Source of the DNA: Prorocentrum cordatum
Lineage: Eukaryota; Sar; Dinophyceae; Prorocentrales; Prorocentraceae
Assembly: GCA_963575745.1 (NCBI GenBank)
Contig: CAUYUJ010008087.1
Location: 5,001 to 42,397 of the forward strand
Reading direction: 5' to 3'
DNA: 37,397 nt
Shown: positions 19,980 to 29,009 of the stretch, one piece after another
Layout: the number at the start of each line of letters is the position of its first letter
Numbering within the stretch: the first letter of the stretch is position 1
The notes under the pieces: model-generated
Databases searched by the model: none
Told to the model about the DNA's origin: nothing
What the model saw: the letters and a program-made list of their open reading frames with translations, nothing else
Translations under genes and position numbers: made by a program

Positions 19980-20515
19980 AGTGAGCAGGGCCGGCGACAC
20001 AGGCAGTAAGACCTTCGCAACAACTGCGCGCGGGCAACGCGGCGGGAAATGGCAAACAACACGCGCGCTATCGGAAACCGCACATGTCCTCTTTTGGGAA
20101 CCTGAGGAATGGCGCAAGCCTCTTGAATATATTCAAAATTCCGCCAACGCGCCCTAGATGGCTCAACACGGCTCAAGCATGGTTTCATATAACTCAAGGT
20201 GGCCTCCAAAATGGCACTTCACCCCCTCGCCCAACGCATCCTCCTTGAGGGACACCTGAAGACTGCTTCCAAGCTCCCCTGGACCCTTTCGGATGAGAGC
20301 ATTTTTGGCCGACAGAGACGGAAGGTGGTGCTGCACCGATTCAGCAGGGACGGTAGGAGCGCATTGCTTGCGGAGACTGTCGGATGGCAAGGTGGCCCTC
20401 GTAAGACTCAGCCTGACTGGAACCGCGAGGCGGCCGACGTCTTTGTGTAAGCTGCGCCAGCGCCAGTAGGTGGTCAGTTTGGCTTGGACGTGGAGGGAGC
20501 CAGAAGGGGAGAGAC
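19980..20515. other. Low-copy stretch
   Basis: No gene recognised. 20155-20290 carries degenerate GGCTCAA and AAATGGC words resembling the CAAGATGGC-type repeat at 7195. The rest is complex sequence with frames on both strands. Confidence 0.45.
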
Positions 20516-20519
20516 GGTA

Positions 20520-20685
20520 CGGGGCATTTTTTAATACGTGGGATTTTTTTTTTAAATATAGGTGGTTGAACACATTACTAGTCTATGAATAAATTAATGC
20601 ATGAACTCATCGTTGTTTTCAATACTGAGCCCCTGCATTTTTGATACATGATCCGCACCCGGAGCATGGATCAAAAACGGCACTG
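20520..20685. mobile_element. Family F element F2, TA flanks
   Basis: Left CGGGGCATTTTTTAATAC; right CAAAAACGGCACTG; TA on both sides. The interior carries CCCTGCATTTTTGATACATG and the GATCCGCACCCGGAGCATG near-palindrome. Confidence 0.85.
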
Positions 20686-20856
20686 TAAGCAGGATGGGGC
20701 ACAGTCGTCGTGCTACCAGAAAAAACGCCGGAACAAATAACTATTCTATGAAACAAATAATGCATGAACTCATCGCTGTTTTTAGTACTGAACCCCTGCA
20801 TTTTTGATACATGATCCGCACCCGGAGCATGTATTAAAAAACGGCACTGCAAGCAG

Positions 20857-20995
20857 GAGGGAGGGAGGGAGGTAGAGGAGGAAGAGGAGGCGAAAGAGGG
20901 AGGAGGAGGACGAGAAGGAGGACGAGGAGGAGGAAGAAGAGGAGGGAGGGAGGATGAGGAGGAGGAGGAGAGAAAGGGGGAGGTAGGGAGGGAGG
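20857..20995 (+). repeat. GGA microsatellite in F block
   Basis: Imperfect GGA/GGGA tract inserted between the F3 right end and the repeated GGCACAGTCGTC flank. Confidence 0.92.
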
Positions 20996-21117
20996 GATGG
21001 AGGGACAGGGGGCACAGTCGTCGTGCTACCAGAAGGCACGCCAGAACAAAAGAGAACGAAGGGTCTTCCTGGCCACGGCGAGCCTCGGCCACGAAGAGGT
21101 CCCCCGACAGAGATCTA

Positions 21118-21280
21118 CAGGGCAGTTTTTTTAATACATAAGATGAAAACATATCGGAGTTTTAATACAAGTTTAACTTATGAATACAATGGTGCATAAA
21201 CTCGTCGCTGTTTTCAGTACTGAATCCCTGCATTTTTGATACATGATCCGCACGCGGAGCATGTACTAAAAACGGCACTG
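21118..21280. mobile_element. Family F element F4
   Basis: An intact 163-bp copy with left CAGGGCAGTTTTTTTAATAC, right TACTAAAAACGGCACTG and TA on each side. Same length as F1. Confidence 0.88.
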
Positions 21281-21538
21281 TAAGCAGGAGGGGCACAGTC
21301 GTCGTGCTACCAGAAGGAGCGCCGAAACAAAAGAGAACGAAGGGTGTTCCTGGCCACGGCGAGCCTCGGCCACGAAGAGGTCCCCCGACAGAGATCTACA
21401 GGGCAGTTTTTTTAATCCATAGGATGGTAAAAAACACATATCGGGTTTTTAATACAACTTTAAGTTATGAGTTTAAGTTTAAGTTTGAATACAACTTTAA
21501 GTGATGAAGTTAACTTTAAGTTATGTTTAAGTTATCTA

Positions 21539-21914
21539 CAGGGCAGTTTCTAATACATAACCCCATGAAGCATTTAAGAACCCCCCCGGCGATATCGTAG
21601 CAGCGCATTTTTTATTCGATATTCCGAGGGGCCAAAATAACCGAACGATAGCTTTAGCACCCGGCCACACCATCATCAGCATCATCATCAGGTAACGCTT
21701 CCAGGGTGCGGAAGGGTTATCGATTTGCCGGAGGGGAGGGGGGGGGGTTCTTAAATGCTTCCTGGGGTTAGGATGTTAAAAACATATCGGAGTTTTAATA
21801 CAACTTTAAAGTATGAATAAAAATGTGCATAACATCGTCGCTGTTTTTAGTACTGAATCCCTGCATTTTTTACCACATGACCCGCACGCGGAGCATGTAT
21901 GAAACACGGCACGG
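21539..21914. mobile_element. Family F element F6, split by element I
   Basis: The left end CAGGGCAGTTTCTAATACAT is followed at 21561 by an inserted unit. F sequence resumes near 21770 (GATGTTAAAAACATATCGG) and ends at ACGGCACGG, followed by TA. Confidence 0.83.
21561..21767. mobile_element. Element I, nested in F6
   Basis: Left CCCCATGAAGCATTTAAGAA and right TTCTTAAATGCTTCCTGGGG form a TIR of about 27 bp that continues into C/G runs. 207 bp. Flanks are TAA and TTA, compatible with a 3-bp TWA-type duplication that has mutated once. A single copy here. Confidence 0.8.
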
Positions 21915-22377
21915 TAAGGAACGGCCCGAAAATCAAAGCCCCCCTGGAGCCCACAGTGTTATTCATGTCAGCGTCTTGGCTGCAGGAGAGCAGCAGGTGG
22001 AGGTGAATCTGAGGGTTTGTCACATCGACGCCGAGGGAGAACCCTGAGGGTATCCCAGGAGGGGGGGGGCTCTGGGCGAACAATGACAAGCCTCTTGAAA
22101 AGGCAACTAGATTTGAACGTTGGGGGTCTGCCGTGGCCATCTTAAGCGCCCCTGGGAGCTTCTGGAGCATCCTTTTTTATATCAGAACGTGCAAGGGGTG
22201 CATCGGCCAGCGCTGATTCGACTCGTTCCCCTCTAGACAGGGGCGCATCTCTAGAGGCAATGGTCCCTTACGTTTCCGCAAGTCTATGTACATGGAGTAG
22301 GGGGGTGGGGAGAAGGAGCGATGCCCGACATGATAGCACTGCAGTCACCCAGGTCGAGACTCGCTTGCACACCTTTC

Positions 22378-22574
22378 TCGGGTCGGGCGAAAGCGGGGGA
22401 TAGCAAAAAGGGGGGTTTGAGAATCAGCTCACGTAGCTGATTTTCCCGGCGCCTCCCGGCGCCGGGAGGCGCCCATGTATCGAGGAACGGGCCCCTCGGT
22501 GGGGCCGAAACCAGCTGCATGCAGCAGATTTCGTAACCCCCCCTTTCCCAAGCCCCCTCTTTCGTCCGGCCCGA
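22378..22574. mobile_element. Family D element D3
   Basis: Full-length copy with TCGGGTCGGGCGAAAG and CTTTCGTCCGGCCCGA. The flanks do not match (CTTTC versus GAGAG) because its right flank is the start of a tandem duplication. Confidence 0.85.
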
Positions 22575-23077
22575 GAGAGCACTGCAATCACCCATGAAAG
22601 CATTGCGCTCGCCATCGCTCGGACGTCCATCTCCCGTGCTTTCGTCGGTTCCGTGCGTTTTTTTTGTTGCTCGATGGTCCTCGATGGTCCTCGCCGAGAA
22701 ACAAAATGCACACGTCCGAGTGATGCCAAGTTGCAGCCACCCAGGTCGAGGCTCGCGCGCACACCTTCCCTGCCCACACTGAAACCGAATGGACTGAGGA
22801 ACGGGCCCCTCGGTCGGACCGAAACCAGCTGCATGCAGCAGATTTCGTAACCCCCCCTTTCCCAAGCCCCGCTTTTCGTCTGGCCCGAGAGAGCACTGCA
22901 GTCACCCATGAAAGCATTGCGCTCGCCATCGCTCGGACGCCCATTTCCCGTGCATGTTGTCGGTGTCGTGCGCTTTCTTTTGCTCGATGGTCCAGGGATG
23001 GTCCTCGATGGTCCTCGCCGAGAAACAAAATTCACACGTCCGAGCGATGCCAAGTTGCAGCACCCAGGTCGAGGGTC

Positions 23078-23184
23078 GATCGGCGCTGGACCCCCCTCCC
23101 TGGCGCGCGGAGCGCGCCAAAGGCGGCGCCGGAGGCGCCGCTGGGGGGCCCCAGCGCCGATCCGAGAAATCCGCGCGAACCTCC
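23078..23184. mobile_element. Family G element G2 (left-truncated)
   Basis: The right end GATCCGAGAAATCCGCGCGA then ACCTCCGA, and the GGCGGCGCCGGAGGCGCCGC core, match G1. On the left only GATCGGCGCTGG remains, so the outer TIR is missing. The right terminus read inverted is TCGGAGG, like family M. Confidence 0.7.
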
Positions 23185-23421
23185 GAGTTGTTTTGTTTAT
23201 GTGACTTTTTGTTCCCCTAACGGAGTAAGGGGGTGGGGAGAAGGAGCGCTGCCCGACGTGAAAGCGCTGCAGCCACCCAGGTCGAGACTCGCTCGCACAC
23301 CCTTCCCTGCCCAGACTGACACCGCATTTGGCGCCGCCGGGCCCCATGGGCGCTCGCGCCGCTGCCGCCCACCCGAGGCCTGCAGGCCCACGTAGAGACT
23401 GAAGTGTTCATATAAGCATTA

Positions 23422-23442
23422 AGTCGGGCATGTCCCTCTACA
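23422..23442 (+). mobile_element. Family B end fragment B0
   Basis: GTCGGGCATGTCCCTCTACA preceded by TTAA, immediately left of B1. A solo end or a small tandem duplication of the terminus. Confidence 0.65.
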
Positions 23443-23447
23443 AATAA

Positions 23448-23628
23448 GTCGGGCGTGTCCCCCTACAGGGGGATTTTCGACGAAACAAAAATACCAGAAA
23501 GAGTCAAAACATAGTCCAAACATCGTCTGGGGACTATTTTTGGAGTATTGAAAACATCTCTTTGGGGTATTTTAGGGTATTTTAATTTATGTTTCGTCGA
23601 AAAGCCCCTGTAGGGGGACACGCCCGAC
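23448..23628. mobile_element. Family B element B1, ATAA flanks
   Basis: Left GTCGGGCGTGTCCCCCTACA then GGGGGATTTTCGACGAAAC. Right GTTTCGTCGAAAAGCCCC then TGTAGGGGGACACGCCCGAC. ATAA on both sides. 181 bp with a T/A-rich interior containing GTCTGGGGACTATTTTTGG. Each TIR also contains the hairpin CCCCCTACAGGGGG. Confidence 0.87.
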
Positions 23629-23671
23629 ATAACTCTACAGAAGGAATCTTAAACAATAGTCACAACAATTG

Positions 23672-23834
23672 TGAAGGGGCCCCAGGACACACAAATAAAT
23701 ACACACAAATAAAAATATTCCCCATATTTTCCAATATTTTCTGGATTTCTGTCTTCCCCCCCACTTCCCATATTTTCCCATCTTTTCTGGGGAATCGACG
23801 ATTAATTGTGTCTGTGTGTTTCTTTCCCTCCTGA
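23672..23834 (+). mobile_element. Family L element L3, 5-bp TSD
   Basis: A 163-bp copy with a perfect AATTG duplication (23667-23671 and 23835-23839). It begins TGAAGGGGCCCCAGGACAC and ends TTTCCCTCCTGA. Confidence 0.87.
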
Positions 23835-24258
23835 AATTGGCCACACCACAGCTATGGAGGTGCTCAGAATATCTTGCCAGAGCTGCGGCAGGGCCTCCTC
23901 GCCCCCCGCGGCCCCGACGGCGTGGGCAACGACTGGCTCAGTCCAGGCTGTTCGGGGGCGCCCCGCTTTCGCGAAAGGTCTGTGCTGCTCGCTTGCACGA
24001 GAAAAGGGCGTAGGACAAACGCATCGGGTCGGAACATCTGGCGGTATCTGAGTGTCACCAGCGGCTGGCCAATTTCGAGCCCCCAGAAAAGTGTCGAAAG
24101 AGTGTCGACACAGGGTCGGGCGAGTGTCTCCCAGGGCCCGACGCGTCAAAACCCTCGAGTTTCGGTACTTGTTGTCCTGGCGCTCGAAATTCTTTCTGTT
24201 GATCAAGGCGTAAGTAGGTTGGAACATCATAAAACATGTCGTACCACCTTTAAACAAT

Positions 24259-24474
24259 TCTTTGGACGCCCGAAATGGGTACCGAAAGAATGGGTACAAT
24301 GCCCAACAACAAATGTTGTCCCAAACCATCAGCGGCCGCTGTTGGGCAGGCGGCCTTCTGTCTCGAATGGACACAGGCCGTGGCGGCGCGGACAGCGAGT
24401 CCTGTTCAAAATGAACAGGAACTGCTGTTGGGCATTGTACCCATTCTTTCAGTACCCATTTCGGGCGTGCAGAG
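24259..24474. mobile_element. Family K element K2
   Basis: TIRs of about 45-50 bp: GACGCCCGAAATGGGTACC, GAATGGGTACAATGCCCAAC at the left and their complements at the right, ending CGGGCGTGCAGA. The interior matches K1 closely. Confidence 0.82.
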
Positions 24475-24574
24475 ATTTGTACCGGGGGCGCCCCCCCGTT
24501 CCAATTCCACTCATCGGAACTGCCGTCACCCAAGGAACACCAGTTACGGCAAACGGGGGAGGGCGCCAGAAAGA

Positions 24575-24620
24575 GAGGTGTGTGTGTGTGTGTGCATGTG
24601 TATGTGCACGCATACCCCCT
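24575..24620 (+). repeat. TG microsatellite
   Basis: About ten TG units then TGCATGTGTATGTGCACGC. Confidence 0.9.
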
Positions 24621-24631
24621 GGAGGACGAAA

Positions 24632-24708
24632 CCCTCCTCCCCCTCCTCCTCCTCCTCCTCCTCCTCCTCCTCCTCCTTTTCCTCCTCCTCCTCCTCCTCC
24701 TCCTCCCT
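24632..24708 (+). repeat. TCC microsatellite joined to a K end
   Basis: A TCC tract running directly into the family K right end at 24709. Confidence 0.93.
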
Positions 24709-24762
24709 GCTGTTGGGCATTGTACCCATTCTTTCAGTACCCATTTCGGGCGTCCAGAAATT
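24709..24762. mobile_element. Family K right end K3, solo
   Basis: TGCTGTTGGGCATTGTACCC and CATTCTTTCAGTACCCATTT then CGGGCGTCCAGAA duplicate the K2 right terminus. There is no left part; the microsatellite takes its place. Confidence 0.85.
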
Positions 24763-24779
24763 CAAAATCGTGTCACCAG

Positions 24780-25390
24780 TGGCTGGCCATGACACCGGGA
24801 GCGCGCGCGCACCCATGTGCCACGGCGGCTCCACAACGCGCGCGCACGGCCCGACGTCGACGAGCAGCCGCTGACAGCGCCTGTGCGTGCCCTCGAAATT
24901 TTGGGGGCTTCAGCGCGCAAAACAAAAAAAAATGGTCGCCTGAGAGCAGACAGACCCGCGGGACCGCGAGGAGGCCGAGGAGGAGGAGCACGAGGAGAGG
25001 GCGGCGCCCGCGCGGCTCTGTCGCCACCAGCTCGCAGCACGCGGCGGCGGACGAGGACGAGGAGGGGCGGAGAACCGCCTCAGCCAATCCCGCAGCCGCC
25101 TGGGGTGCCGAGACGGGCCGCGGAGGGGCCCGAGGAACAGCGAGCCCCGTCCACGGCCGAGGAGCGGGAGGAGGACGCGGAGGAGGAGCAGCGTGCACGG
25201 CTGTCGCTCTCCTCGGCGCCCTCCTCGCCCTCGGCGGCCGGGCTGCTGGGCGGCGCCCCGGGCTCCCCGCCGCCGAGGCCGGCCTCGGCGGCCTCCTCGG
25301 CGCCCACTTCCTCAGCGCCGCCCCGGCCCGCCGCGACCTCGCCGGGCCATCTGGCTGCGCGGGGCCGCGCGGTCCTTCTGTGGGAAGCAC
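24780..25390. other. Very GC-rich stretch without a recognised gene
   Basis: Long open frames on both strands (for example 24773-25390 minus and 24817-25449 plus) are rich in Ala, Arg, Pro and Gly, as expected in GC-rich DNA. No domain or signal peptide stands out, so I make no gene call. Confidence 0.4.
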
Positions 25391-25395
25391 AAAGA

Positions 25396-25580
25396 CATAC
25401 TAGTACTGTATGTCCTCCTTGGAGGCGCGCGTCCGACCCGAACATGTAGTATACCCATCTTGTAGTATATCGCTTCCCGAGCGGTGTGGCCAGAAAGCGC
25501 CCCCCACGACGCATATACTATAAGATTTCTCGGTGCGCGCGTCGCCTCCGGGGGGGCGAAGCACATATAGTATAAGTATG
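25396..25580. mobile_element. Possible TIR element T
   Basis: Left CATACTAGTACTGTATGT then GGAGGCGCGCGTC. Right, read inverted, CATACTTATACTATATGT then GGAGGCGACGCGCGC. 185 bp. The interior repeats AGTATA and its complement several times. Single copy, no clear TSD. Confidence 0.55.
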
Positions 25581-25725
25581 TTAGGGTGATGCCGATTCTG
25601 TGCAGCCACCGGCCGCCCAACGCCCGCCGCCAGCGCCGCCAGCGCCGCCTCCCCCGGCAGCCGCCTCTGCGGGGGCCGCAGCGCCGCGGCCGACGGTCGC
25701 CCCGGCACGCTGCGCCTGGGGTTCA

Positions 25726-25906
25726 GTCGGGCCTGTCCCCCTACAGGGGGATTTTCGACCGAAAAAAAACAAAAAATACACTAAAAAGGTAACACATACA
25801 AAAAACAAAAGAAAAAAACCCAGACTACTTTTAAACTATTTTTTGACTATTTTGGGGGGATTCTTGATTTTCGTCGAAAATCTCCATGTAGGGGGACAGG
25901 CCCGAC
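25726..25906. mobile_element. Family B element B2
   Basis: 181 bp, exactly the length of B1. Ends GTCGGGCCTGTCCCCCTACA and TGTAGGGGGACAGGCCCGAC. Flanks TTCA and TTAA. The interior is A/T-rich with AAACTATTTTTTGACTATTTT. Confidence 0.85.
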
Positions 25907-25981
25907 TTAAGCCTGGGGCCGTGGCTGGCGAGGACCCCCGCGTCCGAGGGCCCCCGGGTCCTCGGGGACGCCGCGCAGAGA

Positions 25982-26176
25982 TGAGGGTGTCTTGGGACAC
26001 ACAAATAAGCACACACAAATAACAGGATCCCCCATATTTTCGTATATTTTCTGAGTGTTTGTCTCCCCCCTACTTCCCATATTCTCTTATATTTCCCTGG
26101 GGATCCTCCTCCTCCTCCTCCTCCTCCTCCTCCTCCCGACGATTCACTGTGTCTGTGTGTTTTCCGCCCCCCCTGA
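25982..26176 (+). mobile_element. Family L element L4 with internal TCC run
   Basis: A perfect AGAGA duplication (25977-25981 and 26177-26181). The start is diverged (TGAGGGTGTCTTGGGACAC). A TCC run at 26105-26139 lies where other copies read GGGGAATCGACG, so the tract arose inside the element. Confidence 0.83.
26105..26139 (+). repeat. TCC microsatellite inside L4
   Basis: About eleven TCC units directly after GGGGA and before CGACGATT of family L. Confidence 0.92.
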
Positions 26177-26329
26177 AGAGAGAGGAGGACGTCGGACCTC
26201 CAGGCTCCCCGGAGGCCGCGCGGCCCAGGCTGCGGCGGCCCGCGCCGCGCGGGGGCGTCAGCTGCCGCCGCAGCCGCCGGGCGCTGCCTCCTAGGGAGCT
26301 CCTGGCGGGCTCCCCGGGGGGCTCCTGCT

Positions 26330-26460
26330 CCCAAGCGCTCCCCGGAGCTCCCAGGCGCTCCCCGGCGCTCCCAGGCGCTCCCAGGCGCTCCCAAGCGCTC
26401 CCAGGCGCTCCCAGGACTTCAACCCAGGCGCTCCCAAGCGCTTCCAGGCGCTCCGTGGGG
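26330..26460 (+). repeat. 10-bp minisatellite
   Basis: Repeats of GCTCCCAGGC with variants GCTCCCCGGC and GCTCCCAAGC, about twelve copies. Interrupted by ACTTCAACCC. Confidence 0.9.
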
Positions 26461-26519
26461 AGCGGGGCGGGAGGGCTGCGGCCGCCATCGCACGGAGCCG
26501 CAGACAGCTTGAGCTAAAA

Positions 26520-26930
26520 CGGCTACGGAGAGCTTCTGGAGCATCCCGGGAACGCTCTGGAGCCTCTCGGGGCCTCCTGGGGCCGCCATGGGACATGTGA
26601 AGAGCCCAGGACGCTGGACACTGTTGACATGTGCAGGATGTGGACATCTTGGGAGCCACAGGTGTCGGGGGCAACAGAACAAAACAGGCGCTTGTGGCAA
26701 CAGCCATTGATGTTTGCCGGCGTTTTAGGATCATATTGGGCCGATCTGATGATTTCTTGGCATGTCTTTGAACGTCTTGTCTCCTCTTGTCGTATCTTGT
26801 CTTGTCCGACCCTCTGGGTCCGTCTGTGCGGCGTCTTGGGCAGTCGTGGCGTCCATCCCACGCCGGCTCTGTGGCCGCCCGTTGACTGGAGGTGTCTGCA
26901 GATCTTTTTAGGGCAATTCCCTCCCCTGGG
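26520..26930. other. Low-copy stretch
   Basis: No gene recognised. GAGCTTCTGGAGCATCC at 26527 recurs at 22156, so at least part is dispersed repeat. CGTCTTG, TCTTGTC words repeat irregularly at 26760-26810. Confidence 0.45.
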
Positions 26931-26937
26931 ATCCAGA

Positions 26938-27165
26938 GGCCTCCCAGCTGGGGTCCGAGTAGATGGGGTCGACGGATCGCGCCGCATCGCCAATGCATCG
27001 CCGATGCATCGGCGACGCATCGGCGATGCATAGCCGATGCATTGGCGATATATCGGCGACGTCGGCGTGGAGAAACACGGGCTCCACATCGAGCCGCATC
27101 GCCGATGCATCGGCGATGCGGCGCGATCCTCCGACGTCATCCACTCGGACCCCATCTAGGAGGCC
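26938..27165 (+). mobile_element. Family C element C2
   Basis: A TIR of about 50 bp: GGCCTCCCAGCTGGGGTCCG at the left, CGGACCCCATCTAGGAGGCC at the right. Flanks CAGA and TAGA (3 of 4). The interior is repeated GATGCATCGGCGA palindromes, then ACACGGGCTCCACATCGAGC. Confidence 0.87.
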
Positions 27166-27271
27166 TAGAGGATCGGGACCAGGGCTTCGCAAAGCGTTGT
27201 GGTGTCTACGATGGCCCAGGGTGGCTCCGAGACGGCCCCAATGAGCTCAAAATGGCCTATGGGCACAAGAA

Positions 27272-27510
27272 CAAAGGATTGCAAAAAACCGTAGGATTGC
27301 AAAAAAAAACAGGATTTCAAAAAAACCCAGGTTTGCACGAAGGATTGCAAAACAACCGAAGGATTGCAACTCTTCCGAAGGTTTTTTTTTGCAAATCTTC
27401 CGAAGGTTGTTTTGCAATCCTTCGTTGCAATCCTTCGTTTTTTTGCAATCCTGTTTTTTTTGTGATCCTGTTTTTTTTTTGCAATCCTGGGTTTTTTGCA
27501 ATCCTTCGTC
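27272..27510. repeat. Long hairpin of AAGGATTGCAAAA repeats
   Basis: Left arm: repeated AAGGATTGCAAAA. Right arm: repeated TTTTGCAATCCTTCG. The GGTTGTTTTGCAATCCTTCG arm is exactly complementary to the left arm around 27339-27358. The apex holds two TCTTCCGAAGG copies. The whole is an imperfect inverted repeat of about 240 bp with A/T-runs. Lys- or Leu/Phe-rich frames are by-products. Confidence 0.85.
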
Positions 27511-27519
27511 CAAGGCGGC

Positions 27520-28575
27520 TCAAGATGGCCTCGGACATGCCTCCAAGAGGCCCCACGGCTCACCAAGCCAGCTCCTGGTCGCCTCGGGTCGTCCTGAGGA
27601 TACCCCGAAGTGAGCGGCCGAGCTCATTGAAAGACATCGCATACTTTTTGACCATCTGTGCCGTCTGGCCTCATCGCAGCCAGTCGGCTCTTGAGGCAGA
27701 GAGCCGAGGAGAGCCTCAAGATGGGCCCGGGAAGACTCCAAAACACCGAATACCCCACGGATCGCCCACCTCGCCTCTCAAGAGAGCCCCCAGAGGCGTT
27801 CTTCTACAATCAAAACGTGTATTAAGGACGGATGGTAAGGACGCAATACCCTTGGAGGCCGAAGTTGGGATTTTGTGGGCTGCGGGCGACCAGTGAAAAC
27901 GGCAAATGACGGGCCGCAGAGGCAAGGACACAAAGGGTACCCTAGATGAAGGCGCGCGTCCTTACTAGGCGCGTTGACTGTAGCTCAGACGGGGGGCCCT
28001 GGTGCAAACCGCCCCTTCGCTCAAAGCCAACATCATTGAAATGCGAAGCAGGTCGGTGAAGGATGTTGGCCTCTCCCGCCCATCATTGGGAGGCTGTTGG
28101 GCCAAAGTGGCTTCGGCATGCCTCCAGACGCATTAAGGTGGCCAGATGGCGCAATCTGATCCATGTTGGCGCAATGCTGCCCCCAGCAGGCTTCCGGGAG
28201 GCTCCAGGACGGCACAGAGACTGCCCCGAGTGGCCTCAGAGCCCCCAAAAGAGATCCCCGCGAGGACAAACTCATCCATTCGAACACCTGACGTTGGTTG
28301 CAAGTGCGCGTGTGTGCCTTCTCGCCTTTTCGCTCCCAATGAGCCTCTAAGGCCTCAAGGTGCCTTCAAGATCGCCCAGGAGGGGCCAAGGTGAGCTTCA
28401 AGGCAGCCCCAAGAGCGCCCCAATCATGCACCAAGAGGCGACGTTCCAGGCCCCAAGCTCCGACGAGGGGGTGCCGACTAAGACTGCCTCTGTTGTGATC
28501 GATGGCGTCTTGGATCGGCCAATGAAGGCCCCGAAGAGGCCCCAAGAGAGCCCCACGAAGGCCACACCGACCACA
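27520..28575. repeat. Degenerate motif repeat and low-copy DNA
   Basis: Scattered GGCTCAAGATGGCC, CTCCAAGAGGCC and CCCCAAGAGCGCC words like those at 7195-7765. 28318-28395 matches 7432-7510. No gene is recognised in the intervening sequence. Confidence 0.5.
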
Positions 28576-28796
28576 TGAGCTTCGAGAGGGCTCCCAATAT
28601 CGAAAGAACCGCCCAGGCATGCATGGCTGGCTGGCCCCGAGCGTCGGTTGGACGGCTGGCCCCTCTTTCTTGTCCCACTGCCTGCCCCCGCACTCCCATG
28701 ACCAGGGGAAAACTCGCATGGGCACAGTTTGGGCTGGTGGGGGTACACGAACATCAAACATAGATCCATCACGCACCTCGTCACCCCCCCCAATTC

Positions 28797-28955
28797 CTTC
28801 TCCTCCTCCTCCTCCTCCTCCTCCTCCTCTTCCTCCTCCTCCTCTTTCTTCATCTCCTCTGCATCCTCGGCGTCCTCCTACGCCTACTCTCCATGCGGCT
28901 CCTCTGCCTCCTCCTCCTCCTCCTCCTCCTCCTCCTCCTCCTTCTGCCTCGTCGT
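28797..28955 (+). repeat. TCC microsatellites
   Basis: Two TCC tracts (28797-28850 and 28905-28945) split by complex sequence. AGATCCATCACGCACC occurs both before (28760) and after (29009) the pair, so the tract sits within a direct duplication. Confidence 0.88.
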
Positions 28956-29009
28956 GGTCAGCGTCGTCGGCTTCAGGGTCGGCGGCATCGGCCACAAGGC
29001 CTTCCCAAT

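Larger units (their letters stand above)
20686..21534. repeat. Tandem block of family F plus flank, 281-bp period
   Basis: The segment GCAGGAGGGGCACAGTCGTC through GAGGTCCCCCGACAGAGATC recurs between F copies. Start-to-start spacing of F4 and F5 is 281 bp. F3 (right part, to 20849), F4 (21118-21280, 163 bp, TA flanks) and F5 (21399 to about 21534, disrupted by TTTAAGTTTAAG reiteration) all belong to it. A GGA tract sits at 20857-20995. This looks like unequal crossing-over or replication slippage amplifying one insertion site. Confidence 0.82.
22295..23335 (+). repeat. Tandem duplication block, about 314-bp period
   Basis: GAGAGAGCACTGCA after D3 recurs after a second D right end (22795-22886), a spacing of 314 bp. 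Shared words include CACCCATGAAAGCATTGCGC, GCTCGATGGTCC and GCCGAGAAACAAAAT. Related flank (GGGGAGAAGGAGCG, CACCCAGGTCGAGACTCGC) recurs at 22310 and 23236. The family D right half was copied as part of the unit. Confidence 0.8.

Noticed and set aside
24773-25390. 205-residue minus-strand Ala/Arg/Pro-rich protein
   Set aside because: Stop codons are rare at this GC content, the opposite strand is also open, and part of the 24817-25449 plus frame runs into element T.
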